DNA of 35,489 bases from contig CANQZK010000003.1 of the NCBI GenBank assembly GCA_947628285.1, forward strand, positions 1-35,489, in the 5' to 3' direction. This DNA is from an uncultured Muribaculaceae bacterium. GTDB lineage: Bacteria; Bacteroidota; Bacteroidia; Bacteroidales; Muribaculaceae. Below the pieces are notes generated by a model. It ran no database searches, had not been told where the DNA came from, and worked only from the letters and a program-made list of their open reading frames with translations. Positions 1 through 8,865 of this stretch are shown here, in pieces; within the stretch, counting starts at the first letter, position 1; each line of letters begins with the position of its first letter. Both the position numbers and the translations under genes were made by a program.

Positions 1-6
1 CCAAAA

Positions 7-45
7 GAATCGGCAACTTTTTCAAGCTGCCGATTCAACTTTTTT
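7..45 (+). terminator. Intrinsic terminator
   Basis: A perfect 9-bp stem (positions 7-15 with 28-36) encloses a 12-nt loop and is followed by a T-run at 40-45. The polarity suits a plus-strand gene ending left of the window. Read on the minus strand the same stem is followed by only four U, so it could act as a weak second stop for the minus operon that ends at 139. Confidence 0.75.
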
Positions 46-77
46 AGGGTTTTTATTATCCCGAACTCACGTTATTG

Positions 78-123
78 AAAAAAATCAGGTGCGGGGCCGG
101 CATGACCACGCACCTGTTTTTTT
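78..123. terminator. Bidirectional intrinsic terminator after the GH43 operon
   Basis: An 8-bp perfect stem, CAGGTGCG at 86-93 and CGCACCTG at 109-116, has a T-run at 117-123 and an A-run at 78-84. On the minus strand the hairpin is therefore followed by a U-rich tract, 16 nt or more after the stop codon at 139, and should end the three-gene minus operon. It can also work on the plus strand. Confidence 0.8.
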
Positions 124-138
124 CAGGAACAGTAAGTT

Positions 139-1830
139 TTACTTCACAGCCACACTCTGTACTGCTGCGCCTTGGCGCACAATGTAGATGCCGCTTGTGA
201 GATTTTCGAGACTTTTGCCTACGCACACACCGCTGAGGTTATATACATCATAGGGCGCATTGAAGTCTATCGCACCGCCGGTACCTTCGGTAATAACGCC
301 GTCAATACCGGCGGATTCCAGGTAGGCTTCCTGCTCGGCCATCAGACGGGCGTTGTCGTCGCGGTAGGCGCGCTTGTACATCGGTGCCAGGGGCTCGTCG
401 GGGTAGACGGTCACATCGGCGTAGAGACCGAAGGAGGCATGCTTGCCTTCCAGGCCGTCGGCCAGATAGATGGCCATGCCGGGAGCGGTCGATGCGCCGG
501 ATACGGCCAGATACTTCTGCGAGTCCAGGTTGCGGATCAGGTAGGTGCCTTCCTCCTCGACGTGCATGAACCACTGGCCTGCCTCGCCGGCGGGACGCGT
601 GGGCGACATGCGCAGCGAGCCCAGGCTGCTCTCCAGGTAAGTGCCGGTGCCTTCCTCCTTGATGTAGTAGGTGTATTTCTTGCCTTCCACGGGGATGAAG
701 GTGAACTGCATGGCCTCGGCGGGGCCGTTGTCGGTCAGCACGGGACGGCCGTTCTTGTTGCCAATGAAGCGGTCGGAGAACTTCTCGATGAGCACATAGG
801 GGTGCTCGGTGCCCACGGCGGCGGCGCGGCGGTAGCGGTCCACGTCCTTGAAGGCGTCCATGTTCCATTCCTTGTACCAGCGCACCACGGGATGGCCCGT
901 GCGCAGGCTCAGCGGCAGCCATACCTGCTTGGACGAGCCGACGTTGGATGAGTTCCAGCGGTCGCCCACGTAGACGTAGGCCTGGTCATAGCCGTCGACC
1001 TTGAACAGGCAGGCGCTCTGCGAGCTGTAGGTGGTGGATTTGCCCTCGTCCACGCAGAAGTTCTCGCCCTCGTGCCAGGTGCCCAGGATGTCGGTGGTCC
1101 AGCCGGCGTGGCCGGGCGTGGGGTTCCAGCCGTCGCACTCGGAGAAGACGCTGAAGATGGTCTCGTCCACGCGGATGCAGGCCACGGCCTCGAGGCGACG
1201 CACGGCGAAGGCCTTTGACTGCACGCGGGGTTCGCGCGGGGTCAGATAGTCGTCGGAGAGCTGGATGATGCTGATGTTGGTGTTCATGTCGGTGGCGCAC
1301 AGGTGGTAAGCCTGTCCGTCGGCGTCGACGATGATGTTCTGGTCGCGCGAGTCACGCTCGTTGGGGCGGAAGTGGCCGGAGTAGGTGTAGGGGCCGGTGA
1401 TGTTGTCGGCGTAGGCCACGCACACGCAGGCGCGTCCGTAGTCGTTGCCGTTCTCCCAGTGCGACCACATGACCCACTTGCCGGTTTTTTCGTTGTAGAT
1501 CACCTTGGGGCGTTCCAGGATGGCGTTGCCGGTCTCGGGGTCGAAGACCTGTGAGGTCTTGAACACCAGTCCGACGCGCTTCCAGTTGAACAGGTCGGTT
1601 GATGTGTAGCAGCTCACACCGTTGGATTTGGAGCCGGTGCGGTCCTCGCCGAACCAGTAGTAGGTGCCCTGGTGGAACACCACGCATGAGCCGTGGGCGT
1701 TGATGAACGACCCGTTCACATCATTCCAGCTCTCGCCCGGAGTGATTTTGGTATATGCCGCCCGGGTGAACAATGACCCTCCGCAGAGGAGGGTCATTGC
1801 CACTATGGCGGCTTTCATTGAAAGTTTCAT
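139..1830 (-). CDS. Exported GH43-type glycoside hydrolase with ricin-like domain, probable exo-beta-1,3-galactanase
   Basis: This 563-residue protein has a signal peptide (about 1-24), a five-bladed-propeller GH43-like catalytic domain (about 30-345), a ricin/CBM13-like trefoil segment (about 344-472, ending blocks such as YLIRNLDSQKYLAVSG) and a short C-terminal sorting-like tail (about 520-563). The catalytic part opens with an AHGS..V....YYWFGE block, as in GH43 enzymes acting on galactans. E106 (ERPKV), E214 (LEAVAC) and Q271 (SSQSAC) sit almost where the fungal exo-beta-1,3-galactanase of GH43_24 has its Glu, acid Glu and base Gln; that correspondence is from memory of the family, not from an alignment. 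A GH43 plus CBM13 architecture is also known for such galactanases. The likely substrate is type II arabinogalactan, at the cell surface or outside it. It is last in a three-gene operon. M5 is an alternative start. GH43 assignment is firm; substrate is inferred. Confidence 0.8.
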   Translation of the reverse strand: MKLSMKAAIVAMTLLCGGSLFTRAAYTKITPGESWNDVNGSFINAHGSCVVFHQGTYYWFGEDRTGSKSNGVSCYTSTDLFNWKRVGLVFKTSQVFDPETGNAILERPKVIYNEKTGKWVMWSHWENGNDYGRACVCVAYADNITGPYTYSGHFRPNERDSRDQNIIVDADGQAYHLCATDMNTNISIIQLSDDYLTPREPRVQSKAFAVRRLEAVACIRVDETIFSVFSECDGWNPTPGHAGWTTDILGTWHEGENFCVDEGKSTTYSSQSACLFKVDGYDQAYVYVGDRWNSSNVGSSKQVWLPLSLRTGHPVVRWYKEWNMDAFKDVDRYRRAAAVGTEHPYVLIEKFSDRFIGNKNGRPVLTDNGPAEAMQFTFIPVEGKKYTYYIKEEGTGTYLESSLGSLRMSPTRPAGEAGQWFMHVEEEGTYLIRNLDSQKYLAVSGASTAPGMAIYLADGLEGKHASFGLYADVTVYPDEPLAPMYKRAYRDDNARLMAEQEAYLESAGIDGVITEGTGGAIDFNAPYDVYNLSGVCVGKSLENLTSGIYIVRQGAAVQSVAVK

Positions 1831-1847
1831 AGCGGAGAGTTTATGTG

Positions 1848-4800
1848 TCAGAGTATAACTTTGTGAGCAGAGGTCTCGCCGTCGGCGTCAACCTTGCAGA
1901 CAAGTACACCGGTGGCGGGGATGGCCACGGGCTCACCGGCGTTGACACCGGCATAGACCACACGGCCTGCCAGGTCGGTCACGGTGATGTAGGCGGGAGC
2001 CTGCAGACCGTTGACGGTGAGTTCGCCGTTGGCGGCGGTCACAGTGATGTCAGCGGCGGCAAGAGCGTCTTCAGCGCCGTCGATGTTGGCAACCAAAGGA
2101 GCGTAAGCGCCGGTGGTGTCGTACTTGTAGGCGGTCAGCTCGCAAGCCTTGCCGGTGTAGCCGGTCTGGGCGTTGACCTTGCGTGAGGTACCGGTGAGTT
2201 TGACCTCGTCCACTTCCATGGGATTAACTGTCGAGCCCCAGCCACCGCCGTTGAGGAAGCGGCTCTGGTTGAGGACAACGCGGAGCTGGTTACATTCGTC
2301 GGAGGTGGTGTAGGTCAGCGAGTATTCCTTGAAGTCTTCGCTGTCGATGGTCACGGAAGTCTTGTTGGCAGAGTTCTGCACCTCTTCGATGCGTACGGAA
2401 CCCATGTTCACGAAGTCCTTGCCGCTGGGCTTGCAGTCGCCGCCCTTGGCCAGGAAGCTCAGGGAGTATTCGGTGCCGGGCACAACGTCAACGATCTGGC
2501 TGATTGTACCGTCGCCCCAACCGTCGTTCCAGTTGTAGCGGGTCAGCTGCATGACGTGGTTGTCGGCGTCGAGTTCGTTGTTGATTTCGCGGTTCACTAC
2601 ATTGTAGTTACAGTTGTAGCGGTCGATGGGGTCAGCCATCCAGCCTGCGGCGTAGATCAGCAGGGAGTCGGCGTTGTTGGTCACTTCTTCCTCGAAACCG
2701 GGGTTGGTGATGAGGTTCTCGCGCAGGGGGCCTTCGTTGCCCAGCCATTCGGCTGCGTGGGCGTAGTCCTTGGTGCGCAGAACGTCAACCATCATACCGT
2801 CGCGGTAGATGAACATGTGCTTGTCGGGAGTAACGGCAAAGCGGTAGGTGTGTACGCGGTCGTTGTTGTAGAATGTGCCGGTGCCGCCCTCGCCTGAGTT
2901 GGCGGGGTTCTTCAGGCCCACTTTGGAGTCAGAGTGGAACAGGCCCATTTCCTTGGCGCGGACGTAGGTCTTGAAGCCGTTGCCCTTGGCGTCTACGGCA
3001 TAAGCGGTGAATTCGGCCTCGATGTTCTTGGGACGTACGCTGAACTCAACGGTGTAGCCGTCGGTGCCGGCAGCGAACTTGTCGTCGCTGAACTTCTTGG
3101 CGGTCTCCTCGGTGACTACGTTGGCAGCGTCGAGGTTCTTCTGGGGCAGAGCTGTGCCGTAACCGGCCACGGGGATGTAGGTGCGGACGTCGCCGCTGCG
3201 CAGTACGATGGTACCTTCAACTTCCTCAAGGTAGCTGTCCAGGATTACGGAGAACTGACCCTCGGCGTTGGGTGCCAGAGTAGCGGGGAAGGCTGTGAAG
3301 CCTGCGGGAACGGTGATCTGGATCTTGTTGTCGGGGTTGAGGCCTACGGACGATACGTTGAGGGTCACCATGTTGTTGGTACCGTTGATTTCAACGAAGT
3401 CCTCGGAAGCTTCGATACGGCTGGGCACGGGAGCGTAAGCGCCGGTCAGGTCGTAAGTGAAGTATTCCACGGCAGCGCCGCCGGCAGCCTTGTAGCCGGC
3501 TTCGGCCTTGGTCAGGCGGCTCATGCCCTGCAGCTTGATGTTGTCAATCTCAAGGGGATGAACGCTCGAGCCCCAGCCACCGCCGTTGAGGAAGCGACCC
3601 TCCACGAGCATCAGACGCAGCTGGTTGCAGTCCTCTGATGCGGTGTATGTGCCGGCGTATTCCTTGAAATCATCGCTGTCGACGATGACCTTGATGCCCT
3701 TGTCGGGGTTGTTAACCTCGCACAGGCGCACCCAGCCCATCTTGTCGTAGTTGTCCTTGCCGCTGGGCTTGCAGTCGCCGCCCTTGGCCAGGAATGACAG
3801 GTTGTAGGTCTCGCCGGGCACAACGTCGATGATCTGGGTGACTTCGCCGTCGCCCCAGCCGTCGTTCCAGTTGTAGCGGGTCAGCTGAACTACGTGGTTG
3901 TCCTTGTCGTACTCGTTGTTGATTTCGCGTTTAACCACGTCGAACTTACAGTTGTACTGGTCGAACGACGAGAACTGCCAGCCTTCCAGGGAGTGAATCA
4001 GGCCGCTGTGGAAGTCGCCGAACTCACCTTCGAAGGTTCCGTTCTTGACGAGGTTCTCGGAAGCGACGCCGTTCTCGCCCAGCATTTCGGTGGTGTGGCC
4101 GAAGTCATGAGCGCGCAGGGTGTCTACGGGCAGACCGTCGCGGTATACGAACACGCGGCTGTCGGGAGTGAAGGCCAGACGGTAGGTGTGGAATGCACCG
4201 TCGGTGTTGTAGAATACGCCCTTACCGCCCTCTACGTTAGTAGCGGGGTTGGTCAGGCTGTTGGTGTTGTCGCCGTTGTACAGTGCCACGTTCTGACGCT
4301 CGATCAGAGTCTTGGCGCCCATACCGGCAGCGTCAACTGCGTAGAGTTTGAGAGTGCTCAGCAGGCCGGCTGTCTTGGCACGGAACTCGATGGTGTAGCC
4401 TTTGCCGGCCTCGGGAGCGAACTCGGCGCCGGTGGTGAAGGACTTAGACTCGGTGCTGACGGGCTTCTCTGAGAGAGCCTTCTCAGGCAGCGGGGTGCCG
4501 ATACCGGTCAGGTCCACATAGCTGCGGAGGTCGCCGGCGCGCATCACCAGTGTGCCGGTGGTCTTGGCCAGGTAGCTGGTCAGTTTGACTGTCACGGCTA
4601 CCTCGCCGTTGGTGCCGGCTTCGATGACGGCGGGGGTCACTTCAAAGCCGGTGCTTGCTGTGAGCTTGAGGTCCTGGGGCAGGTTGGCCACCTTGATATT
4701 CATAGTGGCGGTGTTGCCTGTACCGTTCACAGTCAGCTTGCCGCGGGCGTTGGTGGTAGCCTGCGTTGTGGCTGTTGTCTCGATGGCGGTACCGAAATTA

Positions 4801-4877
4801 ACGGTAAGCGCCGCAGCCTGCGAGCCGCCTGCCAACAGGAGCAGGGCGGCCGCTACGGCTATAGTTTGCTTTTTCAT
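1848..4877 (-). CDS. Large exported protein with duplicated Ig-like/LamG-like/galactose-binding-like block
   Basis: The 1009-residue product starts with a clear signal peptide (about 1-22). Two copies of a block of about 446 residues follow (about 24-483 and 484-930). Each copy shows an Ig/BACON-like beta region, a LamG-like region (about 159-258: YTIEFRAK and FHTYRLAFTPD, then VFVYRDG) and a galactose-binding-like jelly-roll (about 273-450: NLVKNGTFEGEF at its start, YNLSFLAKGG inside). The motif QLTRYNWNDGWGDG occurs in both copies. A C-terminal tail (about 935-1009, with ITVTDLAGRVVYAG) resembles type IX sorting domains. No catalytic motif was recognised, so it is probably a glycan-binding or structural surface protein. 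It lies 17 nt upstream of the GH43 gene and 28 nt downstream of the 1249-residue gene, which supports a common transcript. Domain names are by eye and need profile searches. Confidence 0.75.
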   Translation of the reverse strand: MKKQTIAVAAALLLLAGGSQAAALTVNFGTAIETTATTQATTNARGKLTVNGTGNTATMNIKVANLPQDLKLTASTGFEVTPAVIEAGTNGEVAVTVKLTSYLAKTTGTLVMRAGDLRSYVDLTGIGTPLPEKALSEKPVSTESKSFTTGAEFAPEAGKGYTIEFRAKTAGLLSTLKLYAVDAAGMGAKTLIERQNVALYNGDNTNSLTNPATNVEGGKGVFYNTDGAFHTYRLAFTPDSRVFVYRDGLPVDTLRAHDFGHTTEMLGENGVASENLVKNGTFEGEFGDFHSGLIHSLEGWQFSSFDQYNCKFDVVKREINNEYDKDNHVVQLTRYNWNDGWGDGEVTQIIDVVPGETYNLSFLAKGGDCKPSGKDNYDKMGWVRLCEVNNPDKGIKVIVDSDDFKEYAGTYTASEDCNQLRLMLVEGRFLNGGGWGSSVHPLEIDNIKLQGMSRLTKAEAGYKAAGGAAVEYFTYDLTGAYAPVPSRIEASEDFVEINGTNNMVTLNVSSVGLNPDNKIQITVPAGFTAFPATLAPNAEGQFSVILDSYLEEVEGTIVLRSGDVRTYIPVAGYGTALPQKNLDAANVVTEETAKKFSDDKFAAGTDGYTVEFSVRPKNIEAEFTAYAVDAKGNGFKTYVRAKEMGLFHSDSKVGLKNPANSGEGGTGTFYNNDRVHTYRFAVTPDKHMFIYRDGMMVDVLRTKDYAHAAEWLGNEGPLRENLITNPGFEEEVTNNADSLLIYAAGWMADPIDRYNCNYNVVNREINNELDADNHVMQLTRYNWNDGWGDGTISQIVDVVPGTEYSLSFLAKGGDCKPSGKDFVNMGSVRIEEVQNSANKTSVTIDSEDFKEYSLTYTTSDECNQLRVVLNQSRFLNGGGWGSTVNPMEVDEVKLTGTSRKVNAQTGYTGKACELTAYKYDTTGAYAPLVANIDGAEDALAAADITVTAANGELTVNGLQAPAYITVTDLAGRVVYAGVNAGEPVAIPATGVLVCKVDADGETSAHKVIL

Positions 4878-4905
4878 TATAGAAATTATTGATTGATTAA
4901 TGGGT

Positions 4906-7900
4906 TTACTTTACAATCACCTTGACAGTGTGCTGCTCGCCGTTGGCTGCCACGCATACGATGTATGTGCCGGCTGCCAGACGCTCGGAACGGAAGTTCT
5001 CAACAGCGTTCACGTTGACAACAGAGTTGCCGCTCAGGGTGTAGACTGCGATGAAGGTTTCGCCTTCTATGCCGTTGACTACGATGCAGCCGTCATTGGC
5101 GCCGATTGCCAGGCCGCCTACGAGGATGCCGTTGACACCGGCCATGCGGTATGCCATCTGCAGGTTCTCGGTTACTTCTTCAACTTCCTCTGCGGTGTAG
5201 TTGTCGGGGTTGGCCAGTACATCCTTGGCTTCGGCCAGGGCTGCGGTCAGCAGCGGGCTTGTCTTGCCGGCGGCGATGGCTTCCTCTACTTCCTTAACCA
5301 GAGCGGTCAGAGCGGTAACGTCGTTGGGAGCGATTACAGAGCCGTTGAATTTCTCGACAGCGGCTTTCAGGGCGGCTACGGCGTCAATCATGGCCTTCTG
5401 GCCGGCGGTGGCGTCGTTCAGTACGGTGCGGGCAGCTTCGATAGCCTTGTTCAGGGCCGAAACGGCGGTCACGGGGTAGTTGCCGGGCTTGAGGCCGGTG
5501 GTGGCCTTCTCGGTCAGGGCAGCAGCGTCGTCGATGGCATTCTGCAGGCCGCTGGCGGCGAGTACATCAGCGCGGAATGCGGTGGTGGCGGTAGCCAGAG
5601 CCTCGGCCTTGGCGGTTACGTCGGCCTGGTTGATGGCGGCGCGGTCAATAGCCTTGGCAGCGTTGATCTCAGCCTTGAAGGCATCGAATTTAGCCTGGGC
5701 GATGGCACCTTCGCCTTCGCCTACAACGGTAGTTGCGGCCAGGATGGGTTCGGCTACGGCCAAAGCGTCGTCAAGAGCCTTGAAGTCGATAACGACTTTA
5801 GCTTTCTTCAGGTCGGCCACGGCGGTGTTCAGAGCCTTGGCGGCGGCGTCGATTTCTTCCTGTGTCTTGGTCTTGTCGGCCAAAGCGGCTTCAGCGGCGG
5901 TCAGGGCTTCATCACGGGCGGTGATGGCAGCCTGGGGATAGTTGCCGTCGAATTCGCCGGCGGTGAGGTTCTGCAGGTCATCGGCCTTGGCGGCGGTGAT
6001 GGCGGCACGCAGAGCGGCGCGGTCTACGGTGTTGCGGCCGGCTACGAAGGCAGCGCGGGCAGCCTGGAGGGTGTTGAGGGCTTCAACAGTGGGATCAACG
6101 TTCTTGGCGTTGTCGATTGCCTTACGGAAGGTGTCGATAACGGCCTGGTCATACTGACCCTTGTCTATACCGATTTCATCTTCTTCAACAGAATCGGCCA
6201 GCACCATTGCACATTCAACGGCGTCTTCCATTACGTCCTCAATCTTCTGCTCCTCGGTGTTGGCGGGCAGGGCGTTCACGTATTCAAATACTTCGTTCTG
6301 CAGGGCGTCAACGGCTTCCTGGTCGGAGGTGTTGGCGGCGCGATCGGCGAATTCGGCGTACTGAGCGGCCATTTCGTCAACCTTGCTCTGGTAGTATTCA
6401 CCAACGGCGATACCTACAACGGCTTCGTCGATAGCTTTCTTCAGCGTAGCCATCATCTTGTCAAGGTCGCCCTTTTCAACGCTGTTGGGGTTGTCTTTGA
6501 AGTTATTGGTGATGTCATTCTGTTCTTTGGTGCGGGCGTCAACCTCTTCCTGGGTTGCGCCGGTCAGGGCCTTGGAAGCGGCGATTGACTCTTCAAGGGT
6601 TTTGCACTTGGCATCGTTCCACATGCCTACTTCGTTGCCGCGTTTGCCTTCGTTTACATAGCGGAGCCATTCCTCGGCGTACGAGATGGCTTCTTCAAGA
6701 GCGGTACGGTTGGGGTCGTTTGCAGCGTCGACCAGGATGAAGCGACCCTGGTGGGCGGGGTTACCCTTGTCGAGGGTCTGCCAGCTGGCGGTCTTGCCGC
6801 TGCCGAAGGTCAGCGCCTTGGTGTTGTCGCCGGCCTGTACAAAACCGAACTGGTTGAAATAGTTGCCGCCCTGGTTCAGGTAGGGGAATACGAATACGTC
6901 GCCGTCGGCGAGTTCGCCCAGAGTAAAGTCGTTCTTGAGGGCCTTGCCGTTGTTGACTACTTTGTAACCACCTTCAACGGCCACGAATTCCCAGTGCTGG
7001 GCGGCCTTGCCGGCTTCGTAGTCAGATGCATCGATTAGAGCGCCGGATTCAGCGTCGGCGGTCATATACTTGGTTGAGTATTTGTTCACGGAGAAACGAT
7101 ACTTCTCGCCGGCTTTGGGTTCGAAGCGGGGCAGGATCTTCTCGGCGGCGAAAGCGTCGATGGCGGCCTGCAGGGTCGCGGTGGTTTCAGCTACCTTGGC
7201 CTGCTCGGTGAGACCGGGCAGAGCGGTTTCGGCAGCGGCGATGGCGGCGTTCAGCGCGTCAACGGCAGCCTGGGGATAGTTCCAGGTCTTGTCGCCTACT
7301 ACGGCGTTGGCTACGGTTTCCTTGGCGGAGGCAATCAGGTTCTCCAGACCTTTTGTGATAACCATACCGGGCTTAGCCTCCATGATCATAACGCGAGTGT
7401 AGACGTTGGATTTATCAGAGAAAACGCTGGTGCTGCCGGGATCGGTACCCAGACCTACAGCCCAACCGTCGTTACGACGGATCATGAATAATTCCTTGGC
7501 GGCATCCAGCAGGTCGAAACGCCATTTGGCCTCGTATATGGTGGCGTCGTCGGTCAACTGAGTGTGCCAGCTGTTCCAGCGTACGTATTTGCCGTCGTTG
7601 GTCACTACATTATATACATTGGTCTCGCCGTCGACGAGTGCGAATGAGAACTGCTGTACTTCGGTCATTTCGGGGTCGAGCCACTGCAGGGCTTCGCTGC
7701 CGGCTACGTTAGAAAGAAGACGGCCGGTCTCTACCTGATATACATAGTATTTCTTGCCGGCTTCGGGAACGAAGGTCTTGTAGCTTGCGTTGAAGGTGCT
7801 GACAGCTTCGTTGAGTGCGGTGATGGCCTCAGCAACGTTCTCGCCAGTCAGGGCAGCCTCGGCGGTAGCGATGGCGGCCTTCAAGGCGTTGAAATCGGCC

Positions 7901-8655
7901 TGAGTATATTCACCGTAGTTGTCGCCTACGACAGCTTCTTCAGCGGTGGCGACAGCGGTCTTCACGGCGTTGGCGTTGTTGATGGCGGCCTTGACAACGT
8001 CAACTTCGGCGTTGATTTCGTTCTGGCTGGTGGCGCCGGTCATCACGCCGTGGGCGTGAGCGATGGCGGCGTCAAGATATGCCAGAGCGGCCTGCGAGCC
8101 GTTGCCTTCCTTAGCCTTTTCGGCGTTGGCGATGGCTGTTTCAAGAGCGGTGGTCAGGAAGCCTTCTTTAGCCTCAATAATATTAAAGAGACACTTGCCG
8201 TCGCGGTTGCCCTTGTTCATGTAGATACCGCCACCCTCGTTGTTGTTGTCGGAACCGAGGTAGCCGTTCTTGTCCTTGATGCAGATCTGCTCGGGCAGGT
8301 AGCTGATTTCAAAGCTGAAGTAATATGCATCACCGTCAACATTATCGCCCAGAGCGGCAGCCCAGCCGTCGGCATAGAGGTACTGCTTCATGACTTCATT
8401 GTAGATGGTGTACACACCTTCCTTGCCTTCAACGGCCTTGAACTGCCATTTTTGGTTGGGGTTGTTGCCCAGGTTGTACATTGTCAGTCGCTGGCCATCG
8501 CCCATTGAGGGGTCCCAGCTCATCAGCATACCGGAGGAATGCATGATGTAATAACTCTTGCCTGCTTCGGGCGCCGTAATCGGTGCGTCTGCGGCCTTGG
8601 TCTGGAACGTCGCCCACATCAGGACGAGGCTCAGCACGAAGAGAATTTTACGCAT
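4906..8655 (-). CDS. Giant exported protein with three ricin-like modules and helical FIVAR-like repeats
   Basis: The 1249-residue product has a signal peptide (about 1-21). Three trefoil-like, ricin B-type modules (about 28-163, 296-427, 511-643) each begin with a P.AGK.Y-type strand and include a W/F-rich closing strand such as NQKWQFKAVEG. Between and after them lie Ala-rich helical repeats (about 165-292, 433-505, 648-1170) of the FIVAR kind: AL..AIA.AE.......G.YPQAA.DAL..AI..A. A C-terminal sorting-like tail covers about 1172-1249 (VYTLSGN, then LAAGTYIV). The helical repeats probably form a stalk and the trefoils bind sugars; both roles are inferred from family resemblance. It is the first gene of the three-gene operon. 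The opposite strand has long open frames caused by Ala-rich codons, which are not genes. Confidence 0.75.
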   Translation of the reverse strand: MRKILFVLSLVLMWATFQTKAADAPITAPEAGKSYYIMHSSGMLMSWDPSMGDGQRLTMYNLGNNPNQKWQFKAVEGKEGVYTIYNEVMKQYLYADGWAAALGDNVDGDAYYFSFEISYLPEQICIKDKNGYLGSDNNNEGGGIYMNKGNRDGKCLFNIIEAKEGFLTTALETAIANAEKAKEGNGSQAALAYLDAAIAHAHGVMTGATSQNEINAEVDVVKAAINNANAVKTAVATAEEAVVGDNYGEYTQADFNALKAAIATAEAALTGENVAEAITALNEAVSTFNASYKTFVPEAGKKYYVYQVETGRLLSNVAGSEALQWLDPEMTEVQQFSFALVDGETNVYNVVTNDGKYVRWNSWHTQLTDDATIYEAKWRFDLLDAAKELFMIRRNDGWAVGLGTDPGSTSVFSDKSNVYTRVMIMEAKPGMVITKGLENLIASAKETVANAVVGDKTWNYPQAAVDALNAAIAAAETALPGLTEQAKVAETTATLQAAIDAFAAEKILPRFEPKAGEKYRFSVNKYSTKYMTADAESGALIDASDYEAGKAAQHWEFVAVEGGYKVVNNGKALKNDFTLGELADGDVFVFPYLNQGGNYFNQFGFVQAGDNTKALTFGSGKTASWQTLDKGNPAHQGRFILVDAANDPNRTALEEAISYAEEWLRYVNEGKRGNEVGMWNDAKCKTLEESIAASKALTGATQEEVDARTKEQNDITNNFKDNPNSVEKGDLDKMMATLKKAIDEAVVGIAVGEYYQSKVDEMAAQYAEFADRAANTSDQEAVDALQNEVFEYVNALPANTEEQKIEDVMEDAVECAMVLADSVEEDEIGIDKGQYDQAVIDTFRKAIDNAKNVDPTVEALNTLQAARAAFVAGRNTVDRAALRAAITAAKADDLQNLTAGEFDGNYPQAAITARDEALTAAEAALADKTKTQEEIDAAAKALNTAVADLKKAKVVIDFKALDDALAVAEPILAATTVVGEGEGAIAQAKFDAFKAEINAAKAIDRAAINQADVTAKAEALATATTAFRADVLAASGLQNAIDDAAALTEKATTGLKPGNYPVTAVSALNKAIEAARTVLNDATAGQKAMIDAVAALKAAVEKFNGSVIAPNDVTALTALVKEVEEAIAAGKTSPLLTAALAEAKDVLANPDNYTAEEVEEVTENLQMAYRMAGVNGILVGGLAIGANDGCIVVNGIEGETFIAVYTLSGNSVVNVNAVENFRSERLAAGTYIVCVAANGEQHTVKVIVK

Positions 8656-8759
8656 GGTTTGAAAAATTTAAGATTAATTAGTTAGTTGTATTTGGAATTT
8701 ATGTCGTTTTCTTATCGTTTTTTCAGGGCACAGTTTGGGCTTTAAGGTAAGTTACACTG

Positions 8760-8767
8760 CAAATTTA
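8760..8767 (-). promoter_or_regulatory. Candidate -7 element for the GH43 operon
   Basis: On the minus strand this reads TAAATTTG, a perfect match to the Bacteroidota -7 consensus TAnnTTTG, about 105 nt upstream of the 1249-residue gene. No TTTG is present at the expected -33 distance, so support is partial. The remainder of the 210-nt divergent gap is AT-rich. Confidence 0.35.
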
Positions 8768-8810
8768 AGGCCGTGAACAAATTTTTCCGGGTACGTATTT
8801 TAATATAATA

Positions 8811-8835
8811 GGGGAAGTTTTTCGTATCCTTCCCC
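8811..8835. repeat. Inverted repeat in divergent intergenic region
   Basis: GGGGAAG at 8811-8817 and CTTCCCC at 8829-8835 form a perfect 7-bp stem with an 11-nt AT-rich loop, 30 nt upstream of the hydrolase start. It is the only GC-rich patch near this end of the gap. It could be an operator half-site pair or a small hairpin; no T-run directly follows, so a terminator is unlikely. Confidence 0.4.
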
Positions 8836-8853
8836 AAATGACGATTTTTTTGT

Positions 8854-8861
8854 TATTTTTG
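8854..8861 (+). promoter_or_regulatory. Candidate -7 element almost abutting the hydrolase start
   Basis: TATTTTTG matches TAnnTTTG and ends 4 nt before the ATG at 8866. No TTTG lies 19-21 bp upstream. If used, the transcript would have almost no 5' leader. It may be a chance match in a T-rich stretch. Confidence 0.25.
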
Positions 8862-8865
8862 CCGA

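Noticed and set aside
4900-6588. Long plus-strand open frame (562 codons) opposite the 1249-residue gene
   Set aside because: It is Gly/Val-rich low-complexity translation of the reverse complement of Ala-rich helical repeats, lacks a signal or domain, and overlaps a well-supported minus-strand gene.
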